Shown here piece by piece: positions 18,203 to 24,954 of a stretch of DNA of 64,000 bases. Made by a program: the position numbers and the translations under genes. The stretch is taken from positions 124,001 to 188,000 of the forward strand of contig NZ_VLKJ01000006.1 in assembly GCF_007830315.1 (NCBI RefSeq), written 5' to 3'. Source of the DNA: Novosphingobium taihuense (GTDB taxonomy: Bacteria; Pseudomonadota; Alphaproteobacteria; Sphingomonadales; Sphingomonadaceae). Each line of letters begins with the position of its first letter. Within the stretch, counting starts at the first letter, position 1. The notes under the pieces were generated by a model. It worked only from the letters and a program-made list of their open reading frames with translations, was not told the DNA's origin and searched no databases.

Positions 18203-18616
18203 TCAGGCCGTGGCGGCGATGCGCGCGGCGTGCTCTCTTACCAGCGCGATCATGTTGGGAACGCCCTGCGTGCGGTTCGAGGACAGCTGCTTCTTGAGAT
18301 CGAACGGAGCCAGTTCCTCGGCAATATCGGTTCCGGCGACTTCGGCGGCAGGCTTGTCCTGCACGGCGGCGAGGACCAGCGCGACGATGCCCTTGGTGAT
18401 CGCGGCGTTGCTATCAGCGAGGAAGTGCAGCTTTCCGCCCTCGCCCTGCGTGGGATAGACCCAGACACTGGCCGAGCAGCCGCGCACAAGCGTGGCATCG
18501 GTCTTGAGCGCGTCTGGCATGTCCTCAAGCTCTCGCCCGAGTTCGATCAGGAGCCGGTAACGCTCGTCGCCGTCAAGGAATTCGTAATCTTCGAGGATGT
18601 CTTCAAGGCTGCGCAT
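18203..18616 (-). CDS. sufE: Cysteine desulfuration protein SufE
   Basis: SufE accepts sulfur from the desulfurase SufS and hands it to the SufBCD scaffold in iron-sulfur cluster assembly. It has 137 residues, the standard size. The sulfur-accepting cysteine is Cys47 in LVRGCSASVWV, and the surrounding EDYEFLDGDERYRLLIELGREL and KGIVALVLA segments match the family. No other suf gene is in the window. It is separated by 50 bases from the last small gene of the Psp array upstream, so it may be read from the same transcript. Confidence 0.94.
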   Translation of the reverse strand: MRSLEDILEDYEFLDGDERYRLLIELGRELEDMPDALKTDATLVRGCSASVWVYPTQGEGGKLHFLADSNAAITKGIVALVLAAVQDKPAAEVAGTDIAEELAPFDLKKQLSSNRTQGVPNMIALVREHAARIAATA

Positions 18617-18666
18617 GAAGTGGCATTAGCGGGCGGCGCAAGGTGCGTCCACCACCTCCAGACCGA

Positions 18667-18843
18667 TCAGCCCGAAAGGCCACCGGGGCGCGTAAAAGCG
18701 TACCATATGACGTAGATCCATGAGAGGACGCCATGGACCAGCGCCCAGACGATCGACTTGTGCAGGCTCCACGAAATGGTGACGGCGATGGCCGAGCCGA
18801 GGCCGATGCCGGCCTTGGCGGCGCCTTCGGTGTGGCGGCTCAC
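18667..18843 (-). CDS. Small membrane protein at the end of the Psp array
   Basis: A 58-residue open frame beginning with GTG at 18843 and ending at 18667. The GTG overlaps the stop of the preceding 70-residue gene as GTGA, the same coupling used by its neighbours. The protein starts SRHTEGAAKAGIGLGSAIAV and has a long hydrophobic segment of about 30 residues with several Trp and Tyr (positions 15-50), probably two short helices with HKS between them, then a TRPGG tail. No family recognised. Its length and overlap make it easy to miss. Confidence 0.72.
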   Translation of the reverse strand: MSRHTEGAAKAGIGLGSAIAVTISWSLHKSIVWALVHGVLSWIYVIWYAFTRPGGLSG

Positions 18844-19052
18844 AGGTCTACTCCCGAGGCGATTGCTTCAAGTTTGCGCAGACGCTCGCGCATGTCGGCA
18901 AGTTCGATCAGGCTGCCGGCATCACCTGTTTCTGTCCGTTGGAGTTCCATGCGCTTGAGGGCGAGCCAGCCATCCCAGCCGCGCAGGGCAGCAAGGGCGA
19001 TCATGGCGAGGCCGGTCAGGCCGGAAAGGGATAGAACGAGTTCGGAGGACAT
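18840..19052 (-). CDS. Small TM plus coiled-coil protein of the Psp array (70 aa)
   Basis: A 70-residue protein with an N-terminal transmembrane helix (about residues 7-24) and a cytoplasmic coiled coil ending RERLRKLEAIASGVDL. That tail matches the first half of a signature shared with its neighbours. AGGAG precedes the ATG. It lies 32 bases after the 81-residue gene and is coupled by GTGA to the 58-residue gene. The topology is like PspB: short periplasmic tip, one helix, leucine-heptad tail. Confidence 0.75.
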   Translation of the reverse strand: MSSELVLSLSGLTGLAMIALAALRGWDGWLALKRMELQRTETGDAGSLIELADMRERLRKLEAIASGVDL

Positions 19053-19084
19053 CGGGAATGCTCCTGTTCGTCAGCGGTCGCAGG

Positions 19085-19330
19085 TTAACGGTCGCGCAGG
19101 GATTCGATCTCGCGCGAGAGGCGGCGGGTTTCGCCTTCGTCGGTCGCGATGCGTTCGAGCACTTCGAGCCGCTTGCGCAAGTCGGCGACTTCACGCTCGA
19201 GGCTAGCGGTGTAGGCGGGGTCGACCGGCGGTTGGTTAATGTGGCCACCACGGACTCGATCACGGTTGGTGCGGATAATCACGAAAGCGATAATCGCAAT
19301 GATTGCGACGATGGTAGATCCGGGGCCCAC
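19085..19330 (-). CDS. Small TM plus coiled-coil protein of the Psp array (81 aa)
   Basis: An 81-residue protein beginning with GTG, preceded by GAGGA eight bases upstream. It has a hydrophobic helix at about residues 6-20, then a Pro-containing linker and a coiled coil that ends in LRKRLEVLERIATD and IESLRD. This is the same C-terminal signature as the neighbouring genes. There is no catalytic motif; a protein-protein interaction role at the inner membrane is inferred from topology and context. Confidence 0.78.
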   Translation of the reverse strand: MGPGSTIVAIIAIIAFVIIRTNRDRVRGGHINQPPVDPAYTASLEREVADLRKRLEVLERIATDEGETRRLSREIESLRDR

Positions 19331-19341
19331 TTCTTCAGTCC

Positions 19342-19614
19342 TCAGTTGACCTTGACGTCGCGCAGGTTTTCGATCTGCAGCGCGAGGTCTGTGTTGTTTT
19401 CGGTGGCGATGCGTTCGAGAACGCGGACGCGCTGTTCGAGACGTTCGGCCTGTGCCGCATATTGCGCGGCCTTCTCGGCGGTCTGCTTCGAGAGCAGTTC
19501 CAGTTCGCGTTCACGGAAAGCGAGGCGGCGCTTGTAGATGTCTGCACCGATGCCGAGGACGATGGGCAGGACGATGACCATGAACACCAGGGTCAGGACG
19601 ACATCCTCGTTCAT
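19342..19614 (-). CDS. Small TM plus coiled-coil protein of the Psp array (90 aa)
   Basis: A 90-residue protein with a transmembrane helix at about residues 7-24, a basic juxtamembrane KRR, and a coiled coil with an EKAAQYAAQ stretch that is nearly repeated in the 94-residue neighbour (EKAAQYAQH). The tail RVRVLERIATENN...IENLRD carries the array signature. Its ATG overlaps the stop of the 100-residue gene by four bases. It is likely a paralogue of the other array members. Confidence 0.8.
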   Translation of the reverse strand: MNEDVVLTLVFMVIVLPIVLGIGADIYKRRLAFRERELELLSKQTAEKAAQYAAQAERLEQRVRVLERIATENNTDLALQIENLRDVKVN

Positions 19615-19913
19615 TGCGGTCTCTCCTGAGCCGGGCGCAAGGCGTCGATCTGGCGGGAGACGTCGAAGCCGCTGTCGGTGACGATGGCCTCGACGTTGGC
19701 AAGACGCTGATGGGTCTTGTCCAACTGGTCTCGCAGGAAGGCGTTTTCCTCGCGCAGCTTGGCATAGGCCTCAAGATCGGCGCGGTCGGTCTTGCCACCC
19801 CATTCGTCCTCGAGGGCATAGCCGTGCCGCGCGCGGATCCAGTTGTTGATCACCCAGCCGCCGGTGGAGATGGCGATGATGGCAAGGACGAACTCGGGGC
19901 CGCCCCAGTTCAT
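19611..19913 (-). CDS. Small TM plus coiled-coil protein of the Psp array (100 aa)
   Basis: A 100-residue protein with one hydrophobic helix at about residues 8-25, a polar linker containing EDEWGGKTD, and a coiled coil that ends RLANVEAIVTDSGFDVSRQ followed by IDALR, the array signature. Both ends overlap neighbours by four bases (ATGA), implying strict co-translation with the 94- and 90-residue genes. Confidence 0.8.
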   Translation of the reverse strand: MNWGGPEFVLAIIAISTGGWVINNWIRARHGYALEDEWGGKTDRADLEAYAKLREENAFLRDQLDKTHQRLANVEAIVTDSGFDVSRQIDALRPAQERPQ

Positions 19914-20194
19914 TGTGGCCTCCGGTCTTCAAGCGCGGCCGTATCGCGGCGGAGCGCTTCGATCTGCGCGGCAGTATCAAAGCCCTTGTCGGTGACGATG
20001 GCTTCGAGGACGCGGACGCGCTCTTCGAGTTCGCGGGTATGCTGGGCGTATTGTGCGGCCTTTTCGGCGCTGAGTTCAGCGGTCGCATTGATCTGCATTT
20101 CGGCGATCTTGGTACGGTGCTTGGTCCAGATCGCGACGATCGGGATGCTCAGGGCAACGATCGGTATCAGGCTGCCAATTTCTGCTGGTCCCAT
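19910..20194 (-). CDS. Small TM plus coiled-coil protein of the Psp array (94 aa)
   Basis: A 94-residue protein with one hydrophobic helix at about residues 7-23, a basic WTKHRTK boundary resembling PspB, and a coiled coil with AEKAAQYAQH. It ends RVRVLEAIVTDKGFDTAAQ then IEALRRD, the array signature. AGGGGGAC precedes the ATG. It follows pspC by 30 bases. I would describe it as PspB-like rather than PspB, because pspB proper lies two genes upstream. Confidence 0.8.
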   Translation of the reverse strand: MGPAEIGSLIPIVALSIPIVAIWTKHRTKIAEMQINATAELSAEKAAQYAQHTRELEERVRVLEAIVTDKGFDTAAQIEALRRDTAALEDRRPQ

Positions 20195-20224
20195 GGTTCA
20201 GTCCCCCTCAGGACAGTTGTTTTC

Positions 20225-20599
20225 TTAGCGCAGCTTCTCGATTTCGGCCGAGAGACGCGGGTTGGAATTGACGTAGAAGCTCTCGACATCGGCCAGGCGG
20301 CGATCAATGTCGCGGAATTCGGCGCGGACTTCGCGGGCGGTGCGCGCCGGAGACTGGCGGACACGCTGCCAGAACTGCTGCTCCTGCCGATCGCCGTAGA
20401 GGTTCGCCGGCTTCTTGTTGGCCAGGAAACCAAGGGCGAAGTAGACGAGGAACGGCCAGCCCATCGAGAAGGCCAGGATCAGGAAACCAAGGCGAACCCA
20501 GAGGACATCGACCCCGGTGTAGTCGGCAATCCCGGCGCAGACGCCCATGAACTTGCCGTTGACCTTGTCGCGATAGAAGCGGGTGCGGGGGCTGTTCAC
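20225..20599 (-). CDS. pspC: Phage shock protein C
   Basis: PspC-domain inner membrane protein, 124 residues. The PspC domain occupies about residues 5-65, with the characteristic FYRDKVNGKFMGVCAGIADYTGVD and two hydrophobic segments. With PspB it senses membrane damage and relieves PspA inhibition of PspF in the enterobacterial system. The C-terminal extension ends RRLADVESFYVNSNPRLSAE followed by IEKLR, the same signature found in the small coiled-coil neighbours. Its start overlaps the pspB stop by four bases. Confidence 0.93.
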   Translation of the reverse strand: MNSPRTRFYRDKVNGKFMGVCAGIADYTGVDVLWVRLGFLILAFSMGWPFLVYFALGFLANKKPANLYGDRQEQQFWQRVRQSPARTAREVRAEFRDIDRRLADVESFYVNSNPRLSAEIEKLR

Positions 20600-20892
20600 T
20601 TCGAGGTCCTTCCCTGTTCGGCGAACAGGCGGTCCAGTTCGCGCAGTTTCTGATTGTCGGTTTCGCGATCGTGCATGATCCGCGCCGGCTTGAATTCGGG
20701 GTTGTCGGCTGCAACGAGGCGCTCGACCGTGTCCATGCGTTCGTCGAGGCGGCGGGCGAGCTGATAGAGTTCTTCCAGCAATGCCTCGTCACCGGTCGTC
20801 AAGGTGGCGGCGGTCTTCCACTTGGTGATGTAGTGGAAGATGATCCACGGCAGGCCGAGGACGATCGCAATAATGGCAACAACGTCTTCCAT
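20596..20892 (-). CDS. pspB: Phage shock protein B
   Basis: PspB, 98 residues, a little longer than the E. coli protein (about 74). It has an N-terminal transmembrane helix followed by the family hallmark LPWIIFHYITKWK at about residues 14-26, then a coiled coil with LDERMDTVERLVAADNPEF. It starts three bases after the pspA stop and overlaps pspC by four bases. It works with PspC in stress sensing at the inner membrane. Confidence 0.92.
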   Translation of the reverse strand: MEDVVAIIAIVLGLPWIIFHYITKWKTAATLTTGDEALLEELYQLARRLDERMDTVERLVAADNPEFKPARIMHDRETDNQKLRELDRLFAEQGRTSK

Positions 20893-20895
20893 GGA

Positions 20896-21570
20896 TCAGC
20901 CTTCCTTACCAAGCTGGCGTTTCATGGCTTCGAGTTCCTCATCGATCTTGTCCTTGCCCGCGAGCGCGGCGATCTCGTCCGCAAGGCTCGGCTTGGAGTT
21001 GCCATCGGCCAGGCTCAGCGCATCGGCGCGGCCTTCGGCATAGTCGACGCGGCGTTCGAGTTGGTCGAAGCGGGCCATGGCCTCGTCCACGCGCTCGTTG
21101 GCGAGGAGCGAGCGCAGGCGGACGCGGTTCTCGGCGCTTTCGAGGCGCGCGGCGATCGCAGTCTGGCGGCTGCGGGCTTCGCGCAGGCGGGTCTGCAGCT
21201 TCTCGATGTCCTGCTCGTAGGCGCGCATCGCATCATCGAGCACCGTGATCTCGGTCTTGAGCTGGTCGGCCATGTCGGCGGCCTTCTTCTTCTCGACCAA
21301 AGCCGCACGGGCGAGGTCCTCGCGGTCCTTCGACAGCGCGAGCTGGGCCTTTTCCGACCAATCGGCCTGAAGGCGTTCGAGCTTTGACACGTGACGGCCC
21401 ATTTCCTTCTGATCGGCGATGGTGCGCGCGGCCGAGGCGCGGACTTCCACGAGGGTCTCTTCCATCTCCATGATGATCATCCGGATCATCTTGGCAGGAT
21501 CGTCCGCCTTATCAAGCAAGTCGTTGAAATTGGCGGCAATGATGTCGCGAGTTCGCGAGAAGATACCCAT
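20896..21570 (-). CDS. pspA: Phage shock protein A
   Basis: PspA/IM30 (ESCRT-III-like) peripheral membrane protein, 224 residues from the ATG at 21570, the family length. It begins MGIFSRTRDIIAANFNDLLD and is helical coiled coil throughout, with the conserved DPAKMIRMIIMEMEETL segment. It stabilises damaged inner membrane and, in enterobacteria, inhibits PspF. GGAG lies nine bases upstream. The frame is open a further 51 codons to an ATG at 21723 that overlaps the preceding stop (ATGA), so an N-terminally extended 275-residue form cannot be excluded. Confidence 0.93.
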   Translation of the reverse strand: MGIFSRTRDIIAANFNDLLDKADDPAKMIRMIIMEMEETLVEVRASAARTIADQKEMGRHVSKLERLQADWSEKAQLALSKDREDLARAALVEKKKAADMADQLKTEITVLDDAMRAYEQDIEKLQTRLREARSRQTAIAARLESAENRVRLRSLLANERVDEAMARFDQLERRVDYAEGRADALSLADGNSKPSLADEIAALAGKDKIDEELEAMKRQLGKEG

Positions 21571-21719
21571 CAGGTTGACTCCGGGAGTGAAGAGGGGGCG
21601 GGATTGGCCATTGCCGCCACCATTGCTGAAATTGCGAAGGCGATCCAGTTCCGCGTCGAGGCGGGTGGAACGGCCACCCTCCTGACGTTCGGAGCGGATC
21701 GGGGTGAGCTCGTCGGCCA

Positions 21720-21878
21720 TCATGCCAGCTCACCGGTGATCGCAGCGCTCGAGGCCATGACGGTGGGAACGGCGTTCACCTGCTGGGTCAGGGCGAAGCA
21801 GCACATCACGACCATCGCACCAATGCTGGCAAGGCTGGCGCGGCCGAGCTGGGTGGAGAAGAAGCGGGCGGTGTACAT
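21720..21878 (-). CDS. Small exported peptide, first gene after the sigma-54 promoter
   Basis: A 52-residue protein from the ATG at 21878 (GAAAGGTCACGAAA precedes it). Residues about 12-36 form a signal-peptide-like hydrophobic stretch ending QQVNA, leaving a mature peptide of only about 15 residues if cleaved; otherwise it is a single-pass membrane peptide. Upstream in-frame ATGs are unlikely starts because they lie at or before the predicted transcription start. Its stop overlaps an ATG in frame with pspA. No family assigned; position predicts strong induction by PspF. Confidence 0.65.
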   Translation of the reverse strand: MYTARFFSTQLGRASLASIGAMVVMCCFALTQQVNAVPTVMASSAAITGELA

Positions 21879-21943
21879 TTTCGTGACCTTTCGGCGGGTT
21901 ACTGTCTGGTTCATGGCGGCTGTCTGCCGGATGTTCATGTTAG

Positions 21944-21959
21944 AGCAAGGGGTGTGCCA
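21944..21959 (-). promoter_or_regulatory. Sigma-54 promoter of the psp operon
   Basis: On the - strand: TGGCAC-ACCCC-TTGCT, with the GG and GC elements at the spacing of the -24/-12 consensus TGGCACG-N4-TTGCW. Transcription should start near 21933, before the 52-residue gene and pspA. The divergently encoded PspF, a sigma-54 activator, supports it. Confidence 0.85.
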
Positions 21960-21961
21960 AA

Positions 21962-21995
21962 CTGCGATTTGCGCAGAAATCCGCCAGTTTTGGCG
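21962..21995. promoter_or_regulatory. Two inverted repeats, possible PspF binding sites
   Basis: CTGCG-ATTTG-CGCAG (21962-21976) and CGCCA-GTTT-TGGCG (21982-21995) lie between the sigma-54 promoter and pspF. Each is a perfect 5-bp inverted repeat. They may be upstream activator sites for PspF, although they are closer to the promoter (about -35 to -60) than is typical. Confidence 0.4.
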
Positions 21996-22023
21996 CTTTA
22001 GCATCCTTTAATGTTGGGAATTC

Positions 22024-22051
22024 TTGCCGAGACTTGGGAAAATGCGCTAAT
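22024..22051 (+). promoter_or_regulatory. Candidate pspF promoter giving a leaderless mRNA
   Basis: TTGCCG (22024-22029) and GCTAAT (22046-22051) are spaced 16 bases apart. Their predicted start point (22058-22060) coincides with the pspF ATG at 22060, which has no ribosome binding site. A leaderless pspF transcript would fit both observations. Confidence 0.4.
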
Positions 22052-22059
22052 CCTGTGCC

Positions 22060-23088
22060 ATGGACAGGGAGGTTCAATTTATCGGCCAGTCGGGCGCGTT
22101 TCTCGATGCGGTCGAACGCGCCAGCCGCGCCGCGCCGATGCGCCGCCCGGTTCTGGTGATCGGCGAGCGCGGGACCGGCAAGGAACTGATCGCGGAACGC
22201 CTCCACCGCCTGTCCGCGCGCTGGACCGAACCGCTGGTGACGATGAACTGCGCGGCCCTGCCCGAGACGCTGATCGAGGCCGAACTGTTCGGACATGAGG
22301 CGGGTGCGTTCACCGGCGCGACACGGGCACGGACCGGACGCTTCGAGGAGGCGGACAAGGGCACGCTGTTCCTCGACGAACTCGGCACGCTTTCGATGGG
22401 TGCGCAAGAGCGCCTGCTTCGCGCGGTGGAATATGGCGAAGTCACTCGGATCGGATCGAGCAAGCCGGTGCGCGTGGACGTGCGCATCGTTGCGGCGACC
22501 AACGAGGACCTGCCGAAGATGGCAGAACAGGGCCGCTTCCGCCCTGACCTGCTCGATCGGCTGAGTTTCGAGGTGATCACCCTGCCCCCGCTGCGCGTGC
22601 GCGAGGGCGACATTGCCGTGCTGGCCGATTACTTCGGGCGGCGCATGGCAGCGGAACTGCACTGGGATTCCTGGCCCGGCTTTGCCTCCATCGTGCAGAA
22701 GGCGATGGAGGAATACCTCTGGCCCGGCAACGTGCGCGAATTGCGCAACGTGGTGGAGCGTGCAGTGTATCGCTGGGACGACTGGACCAAGCCGATCGGC
22801 CACGTGCAGTTCGATCCGTTTGAAAGCCCTTGGAAGCCGGTCGCGCCAGTCCGACCGGAAACGGCGGAAGGCGAGGCGAGCGCTCCGATGCGGACAGTCG
22901 CGCCCTCAGGCGATCTCGACAGCGTGGCCGACCTGCGTGCGGCGGTGGATGCGCATGAGCGCGCGATCATCGAGCATCATCTGGGCCGTAACCGCTTCAA
23001 CCAGCGCCAGACGGCCAAGGCGCTGGGGCTGACCTATGACCAGCTGCGCCATTGCATGAAGAAGCATGGGTTGAGTGATAAGGGTTGA
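22060..23088 (+). CDS. pspF: Psp operon transcriptional activator PspF
   Basis: Sigma-54 enhancer-binding AAA+ activator with no N-terminal receiver domain, 342 residues. Walker A GERGTGKE is at about residues 35-42, the sigma-54-contacting GAFTGA loop near 82-87, Walker B GTLFLDELGTL near 105, and the arginine-finger region RFRPDLLDRL near 160. A linker of about 50 residues precedes a C-terminal Fis-type helix-turn-helix (FNQRQTAKALGLTYDQLRHC). It is divergent from the psp operon and its sigma-54 promoter. PspA probably binds and inhibits it, as in enterobacteria. Confidence 0.94.
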   Translation: MDREVQFIGQSGAFLDAVERASRAAPMRRPVLVIGERGTGKELIAERLHRLSARWTEPLVTMNCAALPETLIEAELFGHEAGAFTGATRARTGRFEEADKGTLFLDELGTLSMGAQERLLRAVEYGEVTRIGSSKPVRVDVRIVAATNEDLPKMAEQGRFRPDLLDRLSFEVITLPPLRVREGDIAVLADYFGRRMAAELHWDSWPGFASIVQKAMEEYLWPGNVRELRNVVERAVYRWDDWTKPIGHVQFDPFESPWKPVAPVRPETAEGEASAPMRTVAPSGDLDSVADLRAAVDAHERAIIEHHLGRNRFNQRQTAKALGLTYDQLRHCMKKHGLSDKG

Positions 23089-23128
23089 GGTTTCGCTTTC
23101 AGCGCAAACCCACTAACGCCTCGCAGTA

Positions 23129-24202
23129 ATGTCCCTCACCCGCCTCACCTTGCGCGACTTTCGCAACCATGCCGCAACGCGGCTGGAAGGGATGCGTGCG
23201 TTCAATGTGCTGGCGGGGGAGAACGGGGCGGGCAAGACCAATGTGCTCGAGGCGATCAGCCTGCTCGCGCCGGGGCGTGGGCTCAGGCGGGCGCAGCCGG
23301 TGGAAATGGCCGGGCGTAACGGCGATGGCGGGTTTGCCGTGGTGGCGGAGATGGAGGACGGAGGCGTGCAGATCGGCACGTCGACCGATGCTTCCGCGCC
23401 CAATCGCCGCGTGGTGCGGATCAACGGTGCGGAAGGCCCGGCGGCGCGGCTGGGCGAGTGGCTTTCTATCACCTGGCTGACGCCTGCGATGGACCGGCTC
23501 TTTGCCGAAAGCGCAGGCTCGCGGCGGCGGTTTCTGGACCGGCTGGTGCTGGCGCGGGAGCCCGGCCATGCGCGCAACGCCACGCGCTATGAGACGGCTC
23601 TGCGCGAGCGCAACCGGCTGCTGTCTGAGCCTTCAGAACCTGACCCGCTGTGGCTCGACGGGATCGAGGCGCAGATGGCCGAGACTGGCACAGCCATGGC
23701 GGCGGCACGGGCCGCGCTGGTGACAGATCTCGGGCGGGAACTGGAGACTGTGCCGGAGCAGCCGTTTGCGCGACCTTCGCTGCGCTATGCCAGCGAGGTG
23801 CCACTGGAGGCCGAGGCCCTGCGCCATATGCTGCGGGACGGGCGACGGCGGGACCGGGCTGCGGGGCGTTCGCTTATCGGGCCGCACCGTGATGATCTGG
23901 CCGTGACGCTTGCAACAAAGAATGCCCCGGCGGCAGATTGCTCGACCGGCGAGCAGAAGGCGATGCTGATCGCCATTGTCCTCGCCCATGCCGGGCTGAC
24001 GGCGGGCGAGCGCCCTCGCCTGCTGCTGCTCGACGAGATCGCGGCGCATCTCGATCCGGTACGGCGGGCGGCGCTGTTCGAGCGGTTGGCACAGAGCGGG
24101 GCGCAGGTCTGGATGACGGGAACCGAAATGGCCCCCTTTGCGGAGGTTTCGGAAGTCAGCGCTGTTTGGACAGTGCGCGATGGGGTTGTCGAGCGCGCGT
24201 AG
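23129..24202 (+). CDS. recF: DNA replication and repair protein RecF
   Basis: SMC-like ATPase that with RecO and RecR loads RecA onto gapped DNA. It has 357 residues. Walker A GENGAGKT is at residues 30-37, the ABC-type signature STGEQKAML near 275 and Walker [13 protein letters not shown] near 300. The start ATG has no obvious ribosome binding site. It lies 40 bases after pspF. It is not next to dnaA-dnaN here. Confidence 0.94.
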   Translation: MSLTRLTLRDFRNHAATRLEGMRAFNVLAGENGAGKTNVLEAISLLAPGRGLRRAQPVEMAGRNGDGGFAVVAEMEDGGVQIGTSTDASAPNRRVVRINGAEGPAARLGEWLSITWLTPAMDRLFAESAGSRRRFLDRLVLAREPGHARNATRYETALRERNRLLSEPSEPDPLWLDGIEAQMAETGTAMAAARAALVTDLGRELETVPEQPFARPSLRYASEVPLEAEALRHMLRDGRRRDRAAGRSLIGPHRDDLAVTLATKNAPAADCSTGEQKAMLIAIVLAHAGLTAGERPRLLLLDEIAAHLDPVRRAALFERLAQSGAQVWMTGTEMAPFAEVSEVSAVWTVRDGVVERA

Positions 24203-24886
24203 TTACTCCGCAACCGCCGCCTTCAGCGCCTCTGCCACCTGATCCTTCGTTGCAGCAACAATCCTGTCGACCCCGTCTGCATTGGGGTGAACGTTGTCCT
24301 CAAGCATCAGCGCTTTGTTGCCGAGCACCGGCGCGAGGAAGAACGGGACGAGGCCTGCCTTGTGCTTCTTGGCAAGGTCCGGCCAGATCGGGTTGAACTG
24401 CTTCTGGTAGTCCGCGCCGAGATTGGGCGCGGCGAGCATGCCGGTGAGGACGACGGGGATCTCGCGCTTGTCGAACTCGGTCAGGATCGCATCGAGGTTG
24501 GCGCGGGTTTCAGACGGCGGCAGCCCTCGCAGCATGTCGTTGCCGCCAAGGCCGACGAGCGCGAGCGTGGGCTTGATCGGCTGGTTGTCGAGCGTGAACT
24601 GCAGGCGCTGCAAGGCGGCAGCGGTCGTGTCCCCCGACACGCCGGCGTTGACCACCTTTGCCGGCACGCCCCGTGCATTGAGCGCTGCTTCCAGGCGCGG
24701 CGGATAGCCCTCCCCGGGGTTAAGCTGGTAGCCGGCATAGAGGCTGTCACCGAAGGCAAGGATCACGGGAGCGTCGGCGGGAACAGGCGCGGCGGCGCTT
24801 GCGGCGGTCGATGGCTGGGGGTCAGGGACCTTCTCCGGCGAGCAGGCGGCAATCACAAGGGTGGCGGCAAGAACGAAGCGGCGCAT
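24203..24886 (-). CDS. tesA: SGNH-hydrolase esterase (TesA-like), predicted lipoprotein
   Basis: GDSL/SGNH hydrolase of the TesA arylesterase / lysophospholipase L1 family, 227 residues. The catalytic nucleophile is in ILAFGDSLYAGY, the Gly block in VNAGVSGDTT, the Asn block in VGLGGNDMLRG, and the Asp-His pair in DNVHPNADG. The start at 24886 is supported by AGGAG. The N-terminus MRRFVLAATLVIAACSP has a lipobox-like IAAC, so it is probably a lipoprotein rather than a soluble periplasmic enzyme as in E. coli. It is divergent from a ybbA/ybbP ABC pair, the same arrangement as E. coli tesA-ybbAP. Confidence 0.88.
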   Translation of the reverse strand: MRRFVLAATLVIAACSPEKVPDPQPSTAASAAAPVPADAPVILAFGDSLYAGYQLNPGEGYPPRLEAALNARGVPAKVVNAGVSGDTTAAALQRLQFTLDNQPIKPTLALVGLGGNDMLRGLPPSETRANLDAILTEFDKREIPVVLTGMLAAPNLGADYQKQFNPIWPDLAKKHKAGLVPFFLAPVLGNKALMLEDNVHPNADGVDRIVAATKDQVAEALKAAVAE

Positions 24887-24954
24887 TGAAACTCCTAGGG
24901 CGCGCCCCCAAGTGCCGGTTGCACGCTGCAACCAATCTATGCCACGTGAGGCCT

